Shown: positions 43,375-54,000, counted from the stretch's first letter. The stretch: DNA of 64,000 bases from Phymatolithon calcareum (GCA_977006965.1 OZ345366.1:1550001-1614000); one strand, 5' to 3'. The notes: generated by a model not told the origin, from the sequence alone. Translations and numbers: made by a program.

Positions 43375-46300
43375 TTGTGCAAGACGGTACTTCTCAGCAT
43401 GTCGACCGAAATACATCAGTCTACGAATCGAGAGGCCAGCACTCAAATCTCGGCGGAGACCCAGAGAAGCAAGGAACCAATAAGAATCCCACCGCAAATT
43501 CAGAGCAAAGCGCAACCAAAAATAATATTTAACAGATATTGGAGACTGGCAACGATGAACGTCGGGGGATCACCAGAAACCCCGGAGTACTTACATAAGA
43601 TGGTACAAAATCACAACGTCCACATCATCGGTCTCATGGAGACGCATCTGAGATCCGACATCCGCATTCGGACGGATATGTTCTCAATAAACGCCCCAAG
43701 GCCCGAACTGATAACGCTGGATGGGCCTCGTAACCAAGATCCCGGGTAAAGAAGGCGAGGTACAGCGAGAAACTTTGGCGGAGTATTACTAGTGTTCCGC
43801 AGTGGATGTGGAGAGAAACTAATCTTCAAGTATGCAAAGGTACACTTCCAAATCATTATCGCCCAACTAGGCAGCCTAAAAGTTGGGGTAGTGTACATGT
43901 CACCAAGTTCAACTCGTCAGGAAAGCGACAAATGCCTCCAAATAATCAACAGGCATGCAAGGGGTCAAGACATCATCTGTGGTGACTGGAACGCAAGACA
44001 AAAGCTGTGGGACAGACAGTCAAACAGAAGGGGCAACCAACTCGTCCAGTGGGGAGAAAGAAAAGGATGGGACATAAGAGCAAGCAAAGGACCGACATTC
44101 CAGACGAAGAAGTAGGGGAGCAATATCGACTTCTTCGTCACAAAAAGAGTAACAATTTCCGCGCCGAAATCTCCAGAGACATATGGACAGGGGCTACACA
44201 GCACAGGCCTTTATGCACGCGCCTTAGAAGTCAACAAGATCGTGACCCGAACCAGTATAAGCGACTAATCAGTGTAAGAGACCGAGATGACACACAAAGG
44301 AAAATGAAATCAAGGAACGAATGCGTATTCTCTTTGAGGACCTCAATGGAAGTATCTCCCCCGAATCGGTATCGCATATCTACAGGGAGATTGTGGACCT
44401 CGGAGGAAAATCAAGAAAAGAATCCAAGAAAGAAGTCGCGTTTCGAAAGTACCAAGAAGGCATTCCCGGAGTCATCGAAGACCTCAAAAATGCAAAAATG
44501 TAAGAGATCTACACCAGGCGTTCAAGAGTCTTGTTGAAACCTGGTGTGATCGGTGCAGAACTAGAAAACGCACACCGGCACGCTATATGACATTTTAGAA
44601 TCCACAGCTCGACAAAATGGCACTGAAACGAAAGAAACTTTACCGGAAAGCCAAATCATCCCACTCACAGGAAGACTGGGGTCGTTACCACGAGTGTAAG
44701 TACCAAATCAGAACCTTGGTGAACAAGAGGAAGAAAGAGCAGTATCAAGAATACATTGCCGAGCTCGAGGAGAAGGATAGACCAGCGGCTTTGAAGCAAC
44801 TTGCCAAGATGAAAAAGAAAATTCGAAGAAGAAAGCTAAGAAACGAGATGACAGGAAGCCCCATGAATTGCGCTAAATTCTCAGCCCATATCTCAGCGAC
44901 ATGCCATAGCACCGAAAAGTGGCAACCCGGACTAAGAAAATCCTCCTGCACAGAGGACATGAGGACAAAAATTGAAGCGGCTATCCGTACAGCACCTAAC
45001 GGAAAGGCACCAGGCTTAGACGAGGGGAAGGCTGAAATGCTAAAAGTCGATATATCGCTCAACGCCGAAGTGCTTAGAGACTTACGGGAGGTCTGCGGGA
45101 GGTGTGGAGACACGCCTCTGCACTGGCAGAAAGCGCTCCTCGTCCCAATACACAAGAAAGGGGCACACGAGGACCCCGGAAACTACCGACCGATTTCCTT
45201 GCTGAGCAACGGAAGGAAAATTATTCAGACAGCTATTGATATGAACCTGCGCACAGTATACTCAAACCACTGGTATCAGCTTGGGTTCCAAAAGGGGAAG
45301 AGCACTGAACTGGCCATCCTAAGAGCTACTGAGCTATTAAAAGAGGATCAGAGATGTGTAGCAGTATTGGACATTAAGGCTGCCTACGGCACAGTACCGA
45401 GAGTACACTTGGTGAACAGAATGAGACAAGTACTGCCCTAGGAGATCTGCGAAATGTCTGAGGCGGTCTTGACACCATCTTGGGTAGTAACAATTGGTGA
45501 CGCGAACAGGAACTGGTTTCTAGTGGACAAGGGGGTCCCAGAAGTGTCCCCTTTCAGTCCAAGCCTCTACAACATCTTCATGGATGAAATCGCAAAGCGA
45601 ATGAGCCGGGAATCAAAAACCTGGGCTGAAGTATAGGCTATCTTCTTCGCAGACGATGTTCTTCTCTCTGCGAAATCACCCGCTGCACTGCAAGGACTAT
45701 TGGATATAGCAACCCAATGGGCACAAGAGCGAGAGATGACTTGGAACACTAAACAAGGGAAAAGCGAAGTCCTCGAATCGGAGGAAACATTGAGCAAGAC
45801 ATTCAAGCTAGCGAACAAGGTACTAGCACAAGTTCCGGAGGTCACGTACCTTGGAGTACCCCTAGACCCCGGAGGAGTCACAGATACTTTAATGATGCAA
45901 CGACTGAAGAAATCAAGGACGGCCGTGTACGAGATGCGTACACTGGGAGTTTTCAAGAAAGGGCTGAGTATACAGAAGTGTATTCATATATAAAAGGCAC
46001 TAGTACAGCCACGCTGGGGGTACGCAATGCACTTAACGCCCTGGACAGAAGACGTACAAAATGCCTTCAAGGAAGTAGAAGCAACATTCTTCAATCAATT
46101 TTTCGGGCCACTGGCCCGAGGAAGGATGGATAGTCTCCGTCTCCTGTGCCGGATCCAGGCGGCCGCACATTGACGAGAAATCTTGGCCTTCAAAATGCTT
46201 AGAAGGAACAAGGCGAAAGAACGTATGTGTTCAAAAGAAGTGCCCGAAAGCAGAAACAACCATGAATGGCAGTACAAGAGGAGAGATATCGCCGCGATGG

Positions 46301-46716
46301 AGACCAGAGAACCGTTCGGTGAAGCTGTAAAACATATCCAAACAAACCAATCTTCGAAAACTCTTCGATCGAAATTTCTGGAAATGGAAGGAGACCGCCT
46401 GTAGTCGAAGCGGAAAAGAAAGATACCATTCGAAAAGACAAGAGAATTGCCAGCAATCCTTAAGTTAACCAAGGTGAAGCACAGACAACTCGCTCTTAAG
46501 TATGCCTGTGGCAGATTCCCACAGGTGTCAACCACAAGTATGACTGAAGAATTCGGCACCAGAGCCAGAGAGCATATGGAGACCCTTGAACGCACGCTAG
46601 CAGGGTACGAACTCGAAGGAGAAAAACGACTGGAAACAGAAAAGGCGCTAGATGAGCTATTACTATTTAGCAAGACACTCATAGAACGCATGGAGAACGA
46701 AGAAGGCCTGTATTAA
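43375..46716 (+). pseudogene. LINE F ORF2: endonuclease and reverse transcriptase
   Basis: Endonuclease motifs are TMNVGGSPETP, GLMETHLRS, GVVYMSPSS and GDWNARQKLWD (43540-44115), followed by frame changes. From 44617 to 46716 everything lies in one frame: GKAPGLDEG, NYRPISLLS, VLDIKAAYGTVPR, GVPEVSPFSPS, FFADDVLL, HLTPWTED, and the C-terminal domain RHM-type (KHRQLALKYACGRFPQVST). Five in-frame stops (near 45439, 45634, 45991, 46171 and 46402) interrupt it without any frameshift. Motif B is altered (PEVSPFSP for PQGSPLSP). Confidence 0.88.
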
Positions 46717-47171
46717 TCCGCAGAATGCAAGGCAAAAAGTGCTGGAGTCCAAGCACCAACAATCCCGTAGAGGACTGAGATAGGACTACTTTGAGTCCTG
46801 AATTTTCCAGTCCGCCATACTGGTGGACGTTTCGTGAGCTACAAAAAGGTAGGTAGCATCAGAGGAAGCCCTGCCCATATCTTCGAAAGTCTGTGGCGCT
46901 TTTAAATAAACTTGAAAGGAAAAAAACTTGTTCGGAGAGAAATACGAATCGAGGATATACTGAATAGTCAAACTACGTTAGATTAAAAAATCGTGCGAAA
47001 GCGGCCCTGTTACATTTGTAGAGAGGCCTTGAGAGGCCTTGAGAGGCCTCGGGAGCTTTTAAAATAAATCAACACATATCCCCAAGGAAACACAATGTCG
47101 TATGACCCATTGTGCAAAACATATATCTTTGGTTGCAAGGAAACTGCCGAGCACTTGGTTTTAAGAAGCGA

Positions 47172-47945
47172 AACAATCAAACTTGCGAACATGGTCCTGA
47201 CGCATGTCTCGGAGGTAACCTACCTAGAAGTCTCCCTTGGACCCAAAGGAATATCAGACACGAAAATGATAGAACGCCTGAAGAAGGCAAGGTCCACCGC
47301 GTATGAGTTGCGCACACTTGGAATATTCAAGAAAGGGCTGACCATCCAAAGTGCATCAAGGTGTAAATGGGAAGAGAGAAACTTCAAAGAACTACAGTGG
47401 GCAAGGCGCGATATTGCCGCGATGCTGGAACAAGAACAGTTCGCGGCCCCCTTCAAACATATGCAGGAAGGGAAATCTCCAGGCCAACTCCGACGAATAC
47501 TGTTCGCAAAAGAGGGCACGAGGCTCGAAGCAAGAAGAAAGAGGAAAATACCGTACGACAAACAGGATGAAATCCCGGCCATCCTCAGGTTTACCGAGGG
47601 GAGGCATCGACAGCTGGCCACAAAGTATGCAAGCGGAAGGTTCCCTCAAGTGAGCACGACGCTAATATCGAAATACATTCGGAACGGCAGCAGAGCGCCA
47701 CCTGGAGACCATACGTATGAACCTAACAAAGTATGAACTGGACTCCAGAGAAATGTTAAGAACGGAAAAGGCATTGGACTCCATACTACTCTACAGCATC
47801 ACCATAATTGACAATATGGATAACGACGAGTCCCTGTATTAGGGACCAGGCGATATACTAGAATGAACATGTTAGGAAAAACTGCTCCCGTACAGTCTTA
47901 GGAGTGTTAATGAGGGCTTTCAAATAAAAAAACTAAACAATTGCA
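47172..47945 (+). mobile_element. LINE H, truncated copy with internal deletion
   Basis: The sequence encodes IKLANMVLTHVSEVTYL, YELRTLGIFKKGLTIQ, then jumps to the C-terminal region (RRDIAAM, RRKRKIPYDK, ATKYASGRFPQVSTTLIS), so the region with HLTPW and LCR motifs is missing. The 3' UTR ends TGTTAATGAGGGCTTTCAAATAAA. It lies inside LINE D. Confidence 0.78.
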
Positions 47946-47949
47946 AAAA

Positions 47950-48111
47950 AACCACATAGAAGTTAGAACGATCTAGGTTTCAAAATTTTCCCACCGCCTA
48001 TAGCAGGCGGTAGGTTTCAACGGTCTACACACTGGAAGGTAGCAACTGAGGAAGCCTTGCCGTATATTCGTAAAACTGTGAGGCTTTTAAGTAACTGCAA
48101 TTAAAAAAACT
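47950..48111 (+). mobile_element. LINE F, 3' UTR stub
   Basis: About 160 bases match the inverted 3' UTR of LINE F at 35040-35170, including CGATCTAGGTTTC, GGTAGGTTTCAACGGTCTAC and the end AGGAAGCCTTGCCGTATATT...GAGGCTTTTAAG. The joint with LINE D follows directly. Confidence 0.78.
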
Positions 48112-48172
48112 TGACTTGGTGGACGTTCCGTCTGCAGACGAAAGTATAGTGAGTACAAAAACCGTAGAAGAG

Positions 48173-48543
48173 GGGGATATATTTTGATTTATTTTAAAAG
48201 CTCCCAAAGCCTCAATTTGAGTAACAGGGCAGCTTCTCGCTGTTTTACATACTCATCTCTCTACTATCCTTCAAATAACTCCTTAATCCGAATTTCTATT
48301 CCTGTGAGGGCCAGAGTAAGTCTTTTGCATTCATATTCCGTTTCTTGGTCCATCTTCATAGACCGTAGTATACGTTGCAACACAATAAGCTCAGCCACAG
48401 CACCAGTCCCAAAGTGCTTCGCCAGAATGGATTTTCTCCACAAAGGAACTCTGTTGAAAATGACTCTCAGGCCGCTCAGCCGCCTAGTTCTGTCCCTTAT
48501 ATATAGCACTCCTGGTAGGTCGTTCGGTATGCCGATCGGGATC
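48173..48543 (-). mobile_element. LINE B, 371-bp 3' copy in LINE D
   Basis: In minus orientation it encodes FNRVPLWRKSILAKHFGTG and the family A/B 3' end. LINE D sequence continues on both sides, and AGAAGAG is repeated at 48166-48172 and 48544-48550 as a short TSD. Confidence 0.86.
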
Positions 48544-48669
48544 AGAAGAGCAATGCCGTGAGAGACCCTTAGCTATAATCAAATTTCTGAACAATAAAAA
48601 CCTGCTGCAGAACAGCTTTAGGAGCTCAGCTTCAGTACGAGCGACCTTTCCGCAATAAGAAAAGAAAGA

Positions 48670-49557
48670 AAAATAATTTTATTATGAGTCTCCCGCGTAT
48701 CGCAATACTTAGTGGAGCAGTTCTTGTCTATCTTCGCAGACATGTGTCCGAGGTGAGATATTTTGCGGTGCTTTAGTGCACCGTATCCGAAGCTATATGC
48801 AAAGTGGTTTTTTTTGTGTCTAAACATTATTATTCGTTAAGATGATGTAGAGGTCTGGCATGTTCGGCCTCGAATCTAATTTCATGTTGGAAATATGCTG
48901 CACAGCAATGCTCGGACATAATTTTCCCATTTTCCCATTTTCCCAACAGACAAGAAACCAAAAAGTTACAGCCAGTTCCGTCGTCGACTAAAACCTTCGT
49001 TTCCTTGACAAAAACGCAACATTTTGGGCTGCACGAGCTTTACTCTTGCCATGAAGAATTGGTCCCATATCATTGATAGGACCTTGATGATATTGGATAA
49101 GTAAGTTAGAATAGTGTTGAAGGTCGGTAACTGCAGTGAATACTACGAAACGTGGCTTTCAACGCCCGAAACGGACTATTTTTCTATCATTTTAACAAAA
49201 AATCTTCAGAATATATTCAAAAAGAAGGATGTCCACTTCCGTCCAGATTTGTCCAGTAGAGGATGGATTGCAAGAGGGTAAAATAAACCAATAGTCAATT
49301 AAAAATTAGTTCAGTGTTTTATGTCGCCAAAACGTGAGCAGACTCTCTGAGTGAGTAAGGCTACATTTTCATGCGTATGTCCAATTAAATATTTCAATTA
49401 GAATGTCTATGTACAAAAAGCTTGGACTCCAAGTGTAGTCTTGACTCGTTCATAAGTTTGTTGTGCTGCTCTATAACAGAAATCCACTCGTTCTCACTTC
49501 ACGCGCTTCCCATACTCACTGTTTCAAGCTTCGAACTAAATCCAGCAATCTGATTCT
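48670..49557. other. Upstream region of zinc-finger gene 2; no gene seen
   Basis: This AT-rich DNA precedes the zinc-finger gene and probably holds its promoter. No repeat seen elsewhere and no coding domain is visible. Confidence 0.5.
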
Positions 49558-50295
49558 ATGGACACTCCATTGCAAGTTGAAGAAATTGAGTACGAATCAT
49601 GGACACTTCCCAATACGCCAGTATCAAGTCCATTGGCAGACTACACTGAGTTTTCAGTTGAGCCTTCCATCTCTTCACAAGCAGCCTCCAGCTCAGCTCG
49701 ATTTCCTTGTGATTTCGAGTCTTGCACAATGTCGCTCACGAAAAAAGATACTTTGATGAAACAACAGCGCGATGCACATGATCCTAAATACGCTTGCACA
49801 GTGGCCGGATGCAACGAACTGTTTGATACTTCAAGTGACCACAAAAGTCATGCAAGTTATGTTCATCTGGGCGAGGCGTTTTTTTGTGAGATTAAAAACT
49901 GTAAAGAAAGCTTTCGATCAAGAAGTATCATGCTTCAGCACCGGCGAAATGTTCATTCTCTTAATTTGCTCCTATGTGGTATTGATGGCTGCGGCAAATA
50001 TTTCGGCACGAAGAGATACTTGAGTGGGCATAGACGGAAGATGCACGTAGAAGCTATGAGCACTGTCTGCACTTTCCAAGGGTGCGATGCCGTACTTCCC
50101 GTCAAACGTGATATGCTAGCTCATATTCACAAAACTCACTCGATGGTGTGTTGGTACGAAGACTGTGGAATAATGTTCGACTCTGAGCAAAGACGCAGAC
50201 AACATTTGGCAGCTTCTCATCTTGTCATAACTGACCGTCACTGTCTGACGGTCAGTACTGTGGAAAGAAGGTCTCCAGTCAAAGGTACAAACTAG
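49558..50295 (+). CDS. C2H2 zinc-finger protein 2 (last finger frameshifted)
   Basis: The 245-residue frame starts at ATG and parallels zinc-finger protein 1: an acidic N-terminus (EEIEYESWTLPNTP) and then six fingers of C-x4-C type. In finger 1 the first His is replaced (LMKQQRDAH), so that finger probably does not bind zinc normally. The final C-x2-C finger is lost because an 8-bp insertion near 50245-50252 shifts the frame after TDRHC; the original finger (QYCGKK...HVQKVHG) is still readable in another frame. It may still act as a nucleic-acid-binding protein, or be an early pseudogene. Confidence 0.75.
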   Translation: MDTPLQVEEIEYESWTLPNTPVSSPLADYTEFSVEPSISSQAASSSARFPCDFESCTMSLTKKDTLMKQQRDAHDPKYACTVAGCNELFDTSSDHKSHASYVHLGEAFFCEIKNCKESFRSRSIMLQHRRNVHSLNLLLCGIDGCGKYFGTKRYLSGHRRKMHVEAMSTVCTFQGCDAVLPVKRDMLAHIHKTHSMVCWYEDCGIMFDSEQRRRQHLAASHLVITDRHCLTVSTVERRSPVKGTN

Positions 50296-51705
50296 AACAT
50301 GTCCAAAAAGTTCACGGTGAGTCGCCACGTGAGAGAGCCAACCAATTATGTTCTCCGCGATGAATATGTCTTACAATACCGTCATGTTGATTCCGAAGGG
50401 ACAGCCGTCCACACGTCTTTGTCAATTATTGCTATATCTTTAACTCAAATCTCACTCCGGCGTAGCTGCAGAAGGCAGTGCCCACTTTTTGCTATACTTT
50501 GGTGTCTAAAATTTTTATTAAAAGAGAACGCTTTTGTACTACAGCGCCACATCGTGCAACTTTTTCTTATGCTGGAATTGAGTTTAGCAGCCCTTCGTTG
50601 AGAAATGCATGTGTAATTGTAGCGAGGGCAACAGGGTCAGTGAAATTCCGGCGACTACAGTACTCTTTATTATCTCTTTACTATTCTTGCTTTAGATGTT
50701 TTTGGATGGATTTCTGTTTAACTTAAGCTTCCTTTGTCAATTATCACTGCACCTGAGATAATTTTTCTTTGCGCTATAATCCTTCGCTTACGTTTTCACT
50801 CAAGTAGTTGATTTCGGACATTTTCTTTGGACAGTATCAACTGCCACTTCCAGCATCTCTTTTTGAATATCGGAGAGTCGTTTGCGGACATTAAGTTTGA
50901 AATATCCTTGAGACCTTCATCTAGTTCGGAATATTCATTTCTTGCTTGCTCTTGCCAGCAGTATGGGAAGCGGTGAAATAACCAGTGCGCGCTCTAGAAC
51001 CGGTCATGCCAGAGGCCGCCATGGGAATGGCCGAATATGCGTGGTCCAAGAATGACAGCTCAGATGTGCGGGGTTGAATGAAGAGGTTTACTTGGTCTTT
51101 GAACGATATCGATAGTCCATCGTAGATACTCGATGGTAGACAGTCGATGGATGATACTTGTTGGTCGATCCTCGATCCCCTCACATTCTGAGGTTGGTCG
51201 AAGTGCCTAAGTACTACACAGATGCAACACACTAGATTGAAGATGACCCGAAGAAAGGAGCAGGGTGGGGACGAGAGGCTGATCGGACCGAACGGACCAC
51301 AAACGACACGACAAGTTTCCGGCGCGGGAGCCAGTGCCCACGCCGGCGCAAGTGGTTGCAGTGATCGAGATGCACAAAGCGCCTAATTCGGCTGCAATCC
51401 CGCGGGAAGCGGCTTGCGCGATCGCGAACGTGCCCTCCTGGGACTCGGTGAATCGAGAACTCGCCACGCTCGAAATGCCAGACTCAACCCCGCCGTCGTC
51501 GGATTTCGAAGAAATCTTGCGAATTTAAGCGGATTTGATACAGGCCGAATATCATAACCGGTCCGGCCACGCGTGCATCTGTGCGTCACAGGAAGGAGGC
51601 AAGAGCAGAGTCAGGAATTTTTCCCCGCCCCAACGCAGGGTTTTTTGAAATGGCAAGAGCTGTGCTCCGGCCTCCCCATGGGAGAAGACTATCTCCTTCT
51701 GATAG
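50296..51705. other. No gene recognised
   Basis: Most is AT-rich and featureless. A GC-rich patch at 51280-51530 keeps one frame open (…PTPAQVVAVIEMHKAPNS…EILRI-stop) with a coding-like look, but it has no family match I know and no convincing start. It could be a terminal exon or a transferred fragment. Confidence 0.35.
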
Positions 51706-52033
51706 TTTGGTAGTACATGGATTCCGCCCTGAGTGGTGTGCCGCAATGCTCAAGGAAGCTGGGAGAGAAGACAGAAGGAGATGAAAGAAGGTAACAAGAT
51801 GACGAGCTACCGTGAGGATCCTAAATGTTTTCCAACCCGGATCATCCCTTTGAAGGACGGCGGCTGAAGATTGGCTGCGTAGAGATTTAGATGTTAAGCT
51901 CCCCGAAGCTCTGCACTTTGTGCGGCTTAGAGCTGTTGTGATTTCAAATACCACTCGTATCTGCTAAAGTCTATTGTAGCCGTAGGGATGGGGAGTTGCT
52001 ATCCGACAACTCCGAAACCTGCATTAAAGAAGA
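51706..52033 (+). mobile_element. LINE I, 3' fragment
   Basis: It matches the insert 12612-12946 from its first bases (GGTAGTACATGGATTCCGCC) to the 3' end, encoding VVHGFRPEWCAAMLKEAGRE. The tail is CATTAAAGAAGAAGAAG, a variant of the (AAAG) tail. No clear TSD was found. Confidence 0.8.
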
Positions 52034-52689
52034 AGAAGATGATGACCCACAATAGGCAGGTAGGCGGACACCCATATGGGGCGGTCAGATAGCTTTCCAA
52101 ACTAATACGGCCCACAGTAAGCGACGGAGAATGTATAGACTACTGGCCAGAAAATCTTGAGAAAGGACAGTAACACTAACGAGACGAAACTCGAATCCGG
52201 CACAAGTACAGTCCGCACATGAGGAGCACCGGTATTGAAGAGGCGGTCAGGACGTTATAGGTATTCGTCCTGTGAGCGCTCCTGTGGCTTCGCACAGCAA
52301 GCAAGCCAAGAAATGTCCATCAACTGCAGATCAGTGACGGAGGAGATCGGCAAACAGAATCCCGCAATCTACACGTGCAAAGAAGCCTGTGTTTCGCTTT
52401 TTGGACGGCTCCGCAAGGCAAAATATGTCCTCCTCTGCATTTCAATTAACTTTTTATACGATTCATTTCCGCGTGTACAAAAAGAGCTCAAATCCATAGA
52501 TTGCTATCTCGCAGAAAGAGAAGGCTGCTCGAGAAAACAAAATCATCCTTTTCGTGCGAATACATATTTTCACTGTTTCACTTTAAGTCAAAGATAATTG
52601 TTGAGTAATCTGCAAGTGGATTTATGTTTTCTTTGCTGCTGAATCCGAGATAAACATCACGCAAATACCCTTTTGTTTCGACTTCGCAC
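52034..52689. other. Upstream region of zinc-finger gene 3; no gene seen
   Basis: Short frames without domains. It probably includes the promoter of the gene starting at 52690. Confidence 0.4.
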
Positions 52690-53529
52690 ATGGAGCGATG
52701 CTCAGAACCGCCAACTTCCAACCGCTCCATGGAAAATCCTTTTGAAGCAAAAGAGGAAGAAGGTGACCCTTTGTCGTTTCCCACTACGCCAATCAGGTTT
52801 CCATTTGAAGGCCTCCCTCAGTTTTTGTTTGAAGGCTCCCCTTCTAAGCAGACTGACTCTACTTCAATTCGATTCCCCTGTGAGTTTGGATCGTGCACTC
52901 TGTCATTCTCAAGAAAGGACACAATGAAGAAACATCGGCGTCGCGCTCATGGCGAAAAGTATAATTGCAGGTTTGCGGATTGCAAAGAAGTGTTTGATTC
53001 TTCACGTGAACAGAAAAGTCATGCCCGTGCTGTCCATCACAACAAGACGCCCGTTTGTGATTTTGAAAACTGTAAAAAACGTTTCGGGACAAGAAATGTC
53101 ATGCTTCAACACCGGCGAAACGTTCATTTCAAAAAGTCTGGAGGACAGATGCTACTTTGCGAGGTCGAGGGATGTGGCAAATATTTCGCCACGGCGAGGT
53201 ATCTGAGTCAACACAAAAGTAGGATGCACATCGACGCTAAGAGCCCTGTTTGTCACTTCGAAGGTTGCGATGTTTTAGTTCCTGACAAACGTGCTATGCG
53301 ATCACACGTTCAAAATGTTCACTCTAAAATGTGCGTGTATGAAGACTGTGGAGCAAAGCTAGCCTCTGAGCACGAATGCATACAGCATGTGAAAGCATCT
53401 CACCCTGTGTTGACGGATTCTCACTGTCAGTATTGTGGAAAGCGGCTGTCCAGTCGCGCTTACAAAGAAAAACATGTCCGAAAAGCCCATGGTGAGTCTT
53501 CTGGCGTCAATCTCTTGCAATTGTGCTAA
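52690..53529 (+). CDS. C2H2 zinc-finger protein 3 (seven fingers, intact)
   Basis: The frame encodes 279 residues. The family-conserved region begins at the second Met (MENPFEAKEEEG, 52729), so that ATG may be the true start. Six C-x4-C/H-x4-H fingers follow (CEFGSC, CRFADC, CDFENC, CEVEGC, CHFEGC, CVYEDC), then the C-x2-C finger CQYCGKRLSSRAYKEKH. A slightly longer linker (FKKSGGQM) precedes finger 4. All zinc ligands are present. Right after the last finger CATGGTGAGTC contains a good 5' splice-donor sequence, so the mRNA could be spliced to a further exon instead of ending at 53529. Confidence 0.87.
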   Translation: MERCSEPPTSNRSMENPFEAKEEEGDPLSFPTTPIRFPFEGLPQFLFEGSPSKQTDSTSIRFPCEFGSCTLSFSRKDTMKKHRRRAHGEKYNCRFADCKEVFDSSREQKSHARAVHHNKTPVCDFENCKKRFGTRNVMLQHRRNVHFKKSGGQMLLCEVEGCGKYFATARYLSQHKSRMHIDAKSPVCHFEGCDVLVPDKRAMRSHVQNVHSKMCVYEDCGAKLASEHECIQHVKASHPVLTDSHCQYCGKRLSSRAYKEKHVRKAHGESSGVNLLQLC

Positions 53530-53559
53530 CCGCAATAAAAGGTGTCGTTCAATCACGCA

Positions 53560-54000
53560 GATGGGCCTTCAGTGGATGGTTCCCTCAAGTGAGCACGACG
53601 CTAATATCGGATACAATCGGACCGGCAGCCGAGCGCCACCTGGAGCCCGTACGCAAGAACCTGAGAAAGTACGAACTGGACTCCGGAGAAATGCTATAAC
53701 GGAAAATGCATTAGACTCTCTACCACTCTGCAGCGTCACCATAAGAGACTCAACAAAGCTGCTCTGGTTTCGGCGTGCGCCGGCGTTGAGGGCTTCTAAA
53801 ATATAAACCTAGAATTACCCCCACCCCCCATAAGGGACTCGTCGTTTTCCATATTATCAATTCTGATAAAATGGAAAAGGACGAGTCGCTGTATTAGAGA
53901 TCAGGCGATATACTAGAATGAACAAGTTATGAAAAGCTGCAGTACAGCCATATGAGTGTTACTGAGGGCTTTCAATAAACAACTAAACAGTTTCTTCGAA
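53560..54000 (+). mobile_element. LINE H, 3' copy interrupted by a LINE E stub
   Basis: The sequence encodes the LINE H end (GWFPQVSTTLIS, RKYELDSGEML) and, after the LINE E insert, DESLY-stop. The 3' UTR is GTGTTACTGAGGGCTTTCAA-TAAACAACTAAACAG. It matches 47630-47945. A near-perfect hairpin at 53836-53887 disrupts the last codons. Confidence 0.82.
53752..53827 (+). mobile_element. LINE E, 76-bp 3' stub
   Basis: It is flanked by CCATAAGAGACTC (53739-53751) and CCATAAGGGACTC (53828-53840). It holds the family E end: GCTGCTCTGG, GTGCGCCGGCGTTGAGGGC-TTCTAAAATA and a C-rich tail. Confidence 0.88.

Larger units (their letters stand above)
41138..46925 (+). mobile_element. LINE F, full-length copy (5.8 kb)
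   Basis: It is flanked by ACCTGTTGGAAGAGAA (41122-41137) and ACTTGTTCGGAGAGAA (46926-46941), a diverged 16-bp TSD inside LINE A. It has a 5' UTR of about 0.25 kb, a coiled-coil ORF1, a long unusual spacer, and ORF2 with endonuclease and RT. The 3' UTR holds AGGAAGCCCTGCCC...GGCGCTTTTAAATAAA. Many stops make it inactive. Confidence 0.9.
40015..47082 (+). mobile_element. LINE A, 5'-truncated copy split by full-length LINE F
   Basis: It is flanked by CAAGGAGACACAATGTC (39998-40014) and CAAGGAAACACAATGTC (47083-47099) in LINE D. The 5' part, 40015-41137, encodes RT from SPLSPCLYNIFMD through FTDDVQLQSKDGEG to the C-terminal domain. The frame is open to 40845 and then continues after a shift. The 3' part, 46942-47082, ends in the family A terminus. 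LINE F lies between. Confidence 0.92.
37957..48665 (+). mobile_element. LINE D relic (RNase H end) exploded by five or more insertions
   Basis: LINE D pieces lie at 37957-38290, 38867-39008, 39794-40014, 47100-47171, 48112-48172 and 48551-48665. In that order they rebuild the same region as 60435-61382: RNase H, a C-x2-C...H-x4-C knuckle and the GCAATAA-G(AAAG) 3' end. At several joints the outer sequence is repeated on both sides of the insert (TSDs listed separately). About 0.95 kb of LINE D is spread over 10.7 kb. Confidence 0.88.

Noticed and set aside
51334-51528. GC-rich 64-codon frame with coding-like composition
   Set aside because: It begins at GTG, has no recognisable domain, and upstream stops limit it. 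It could be a terminal exon; evidence is too thin.
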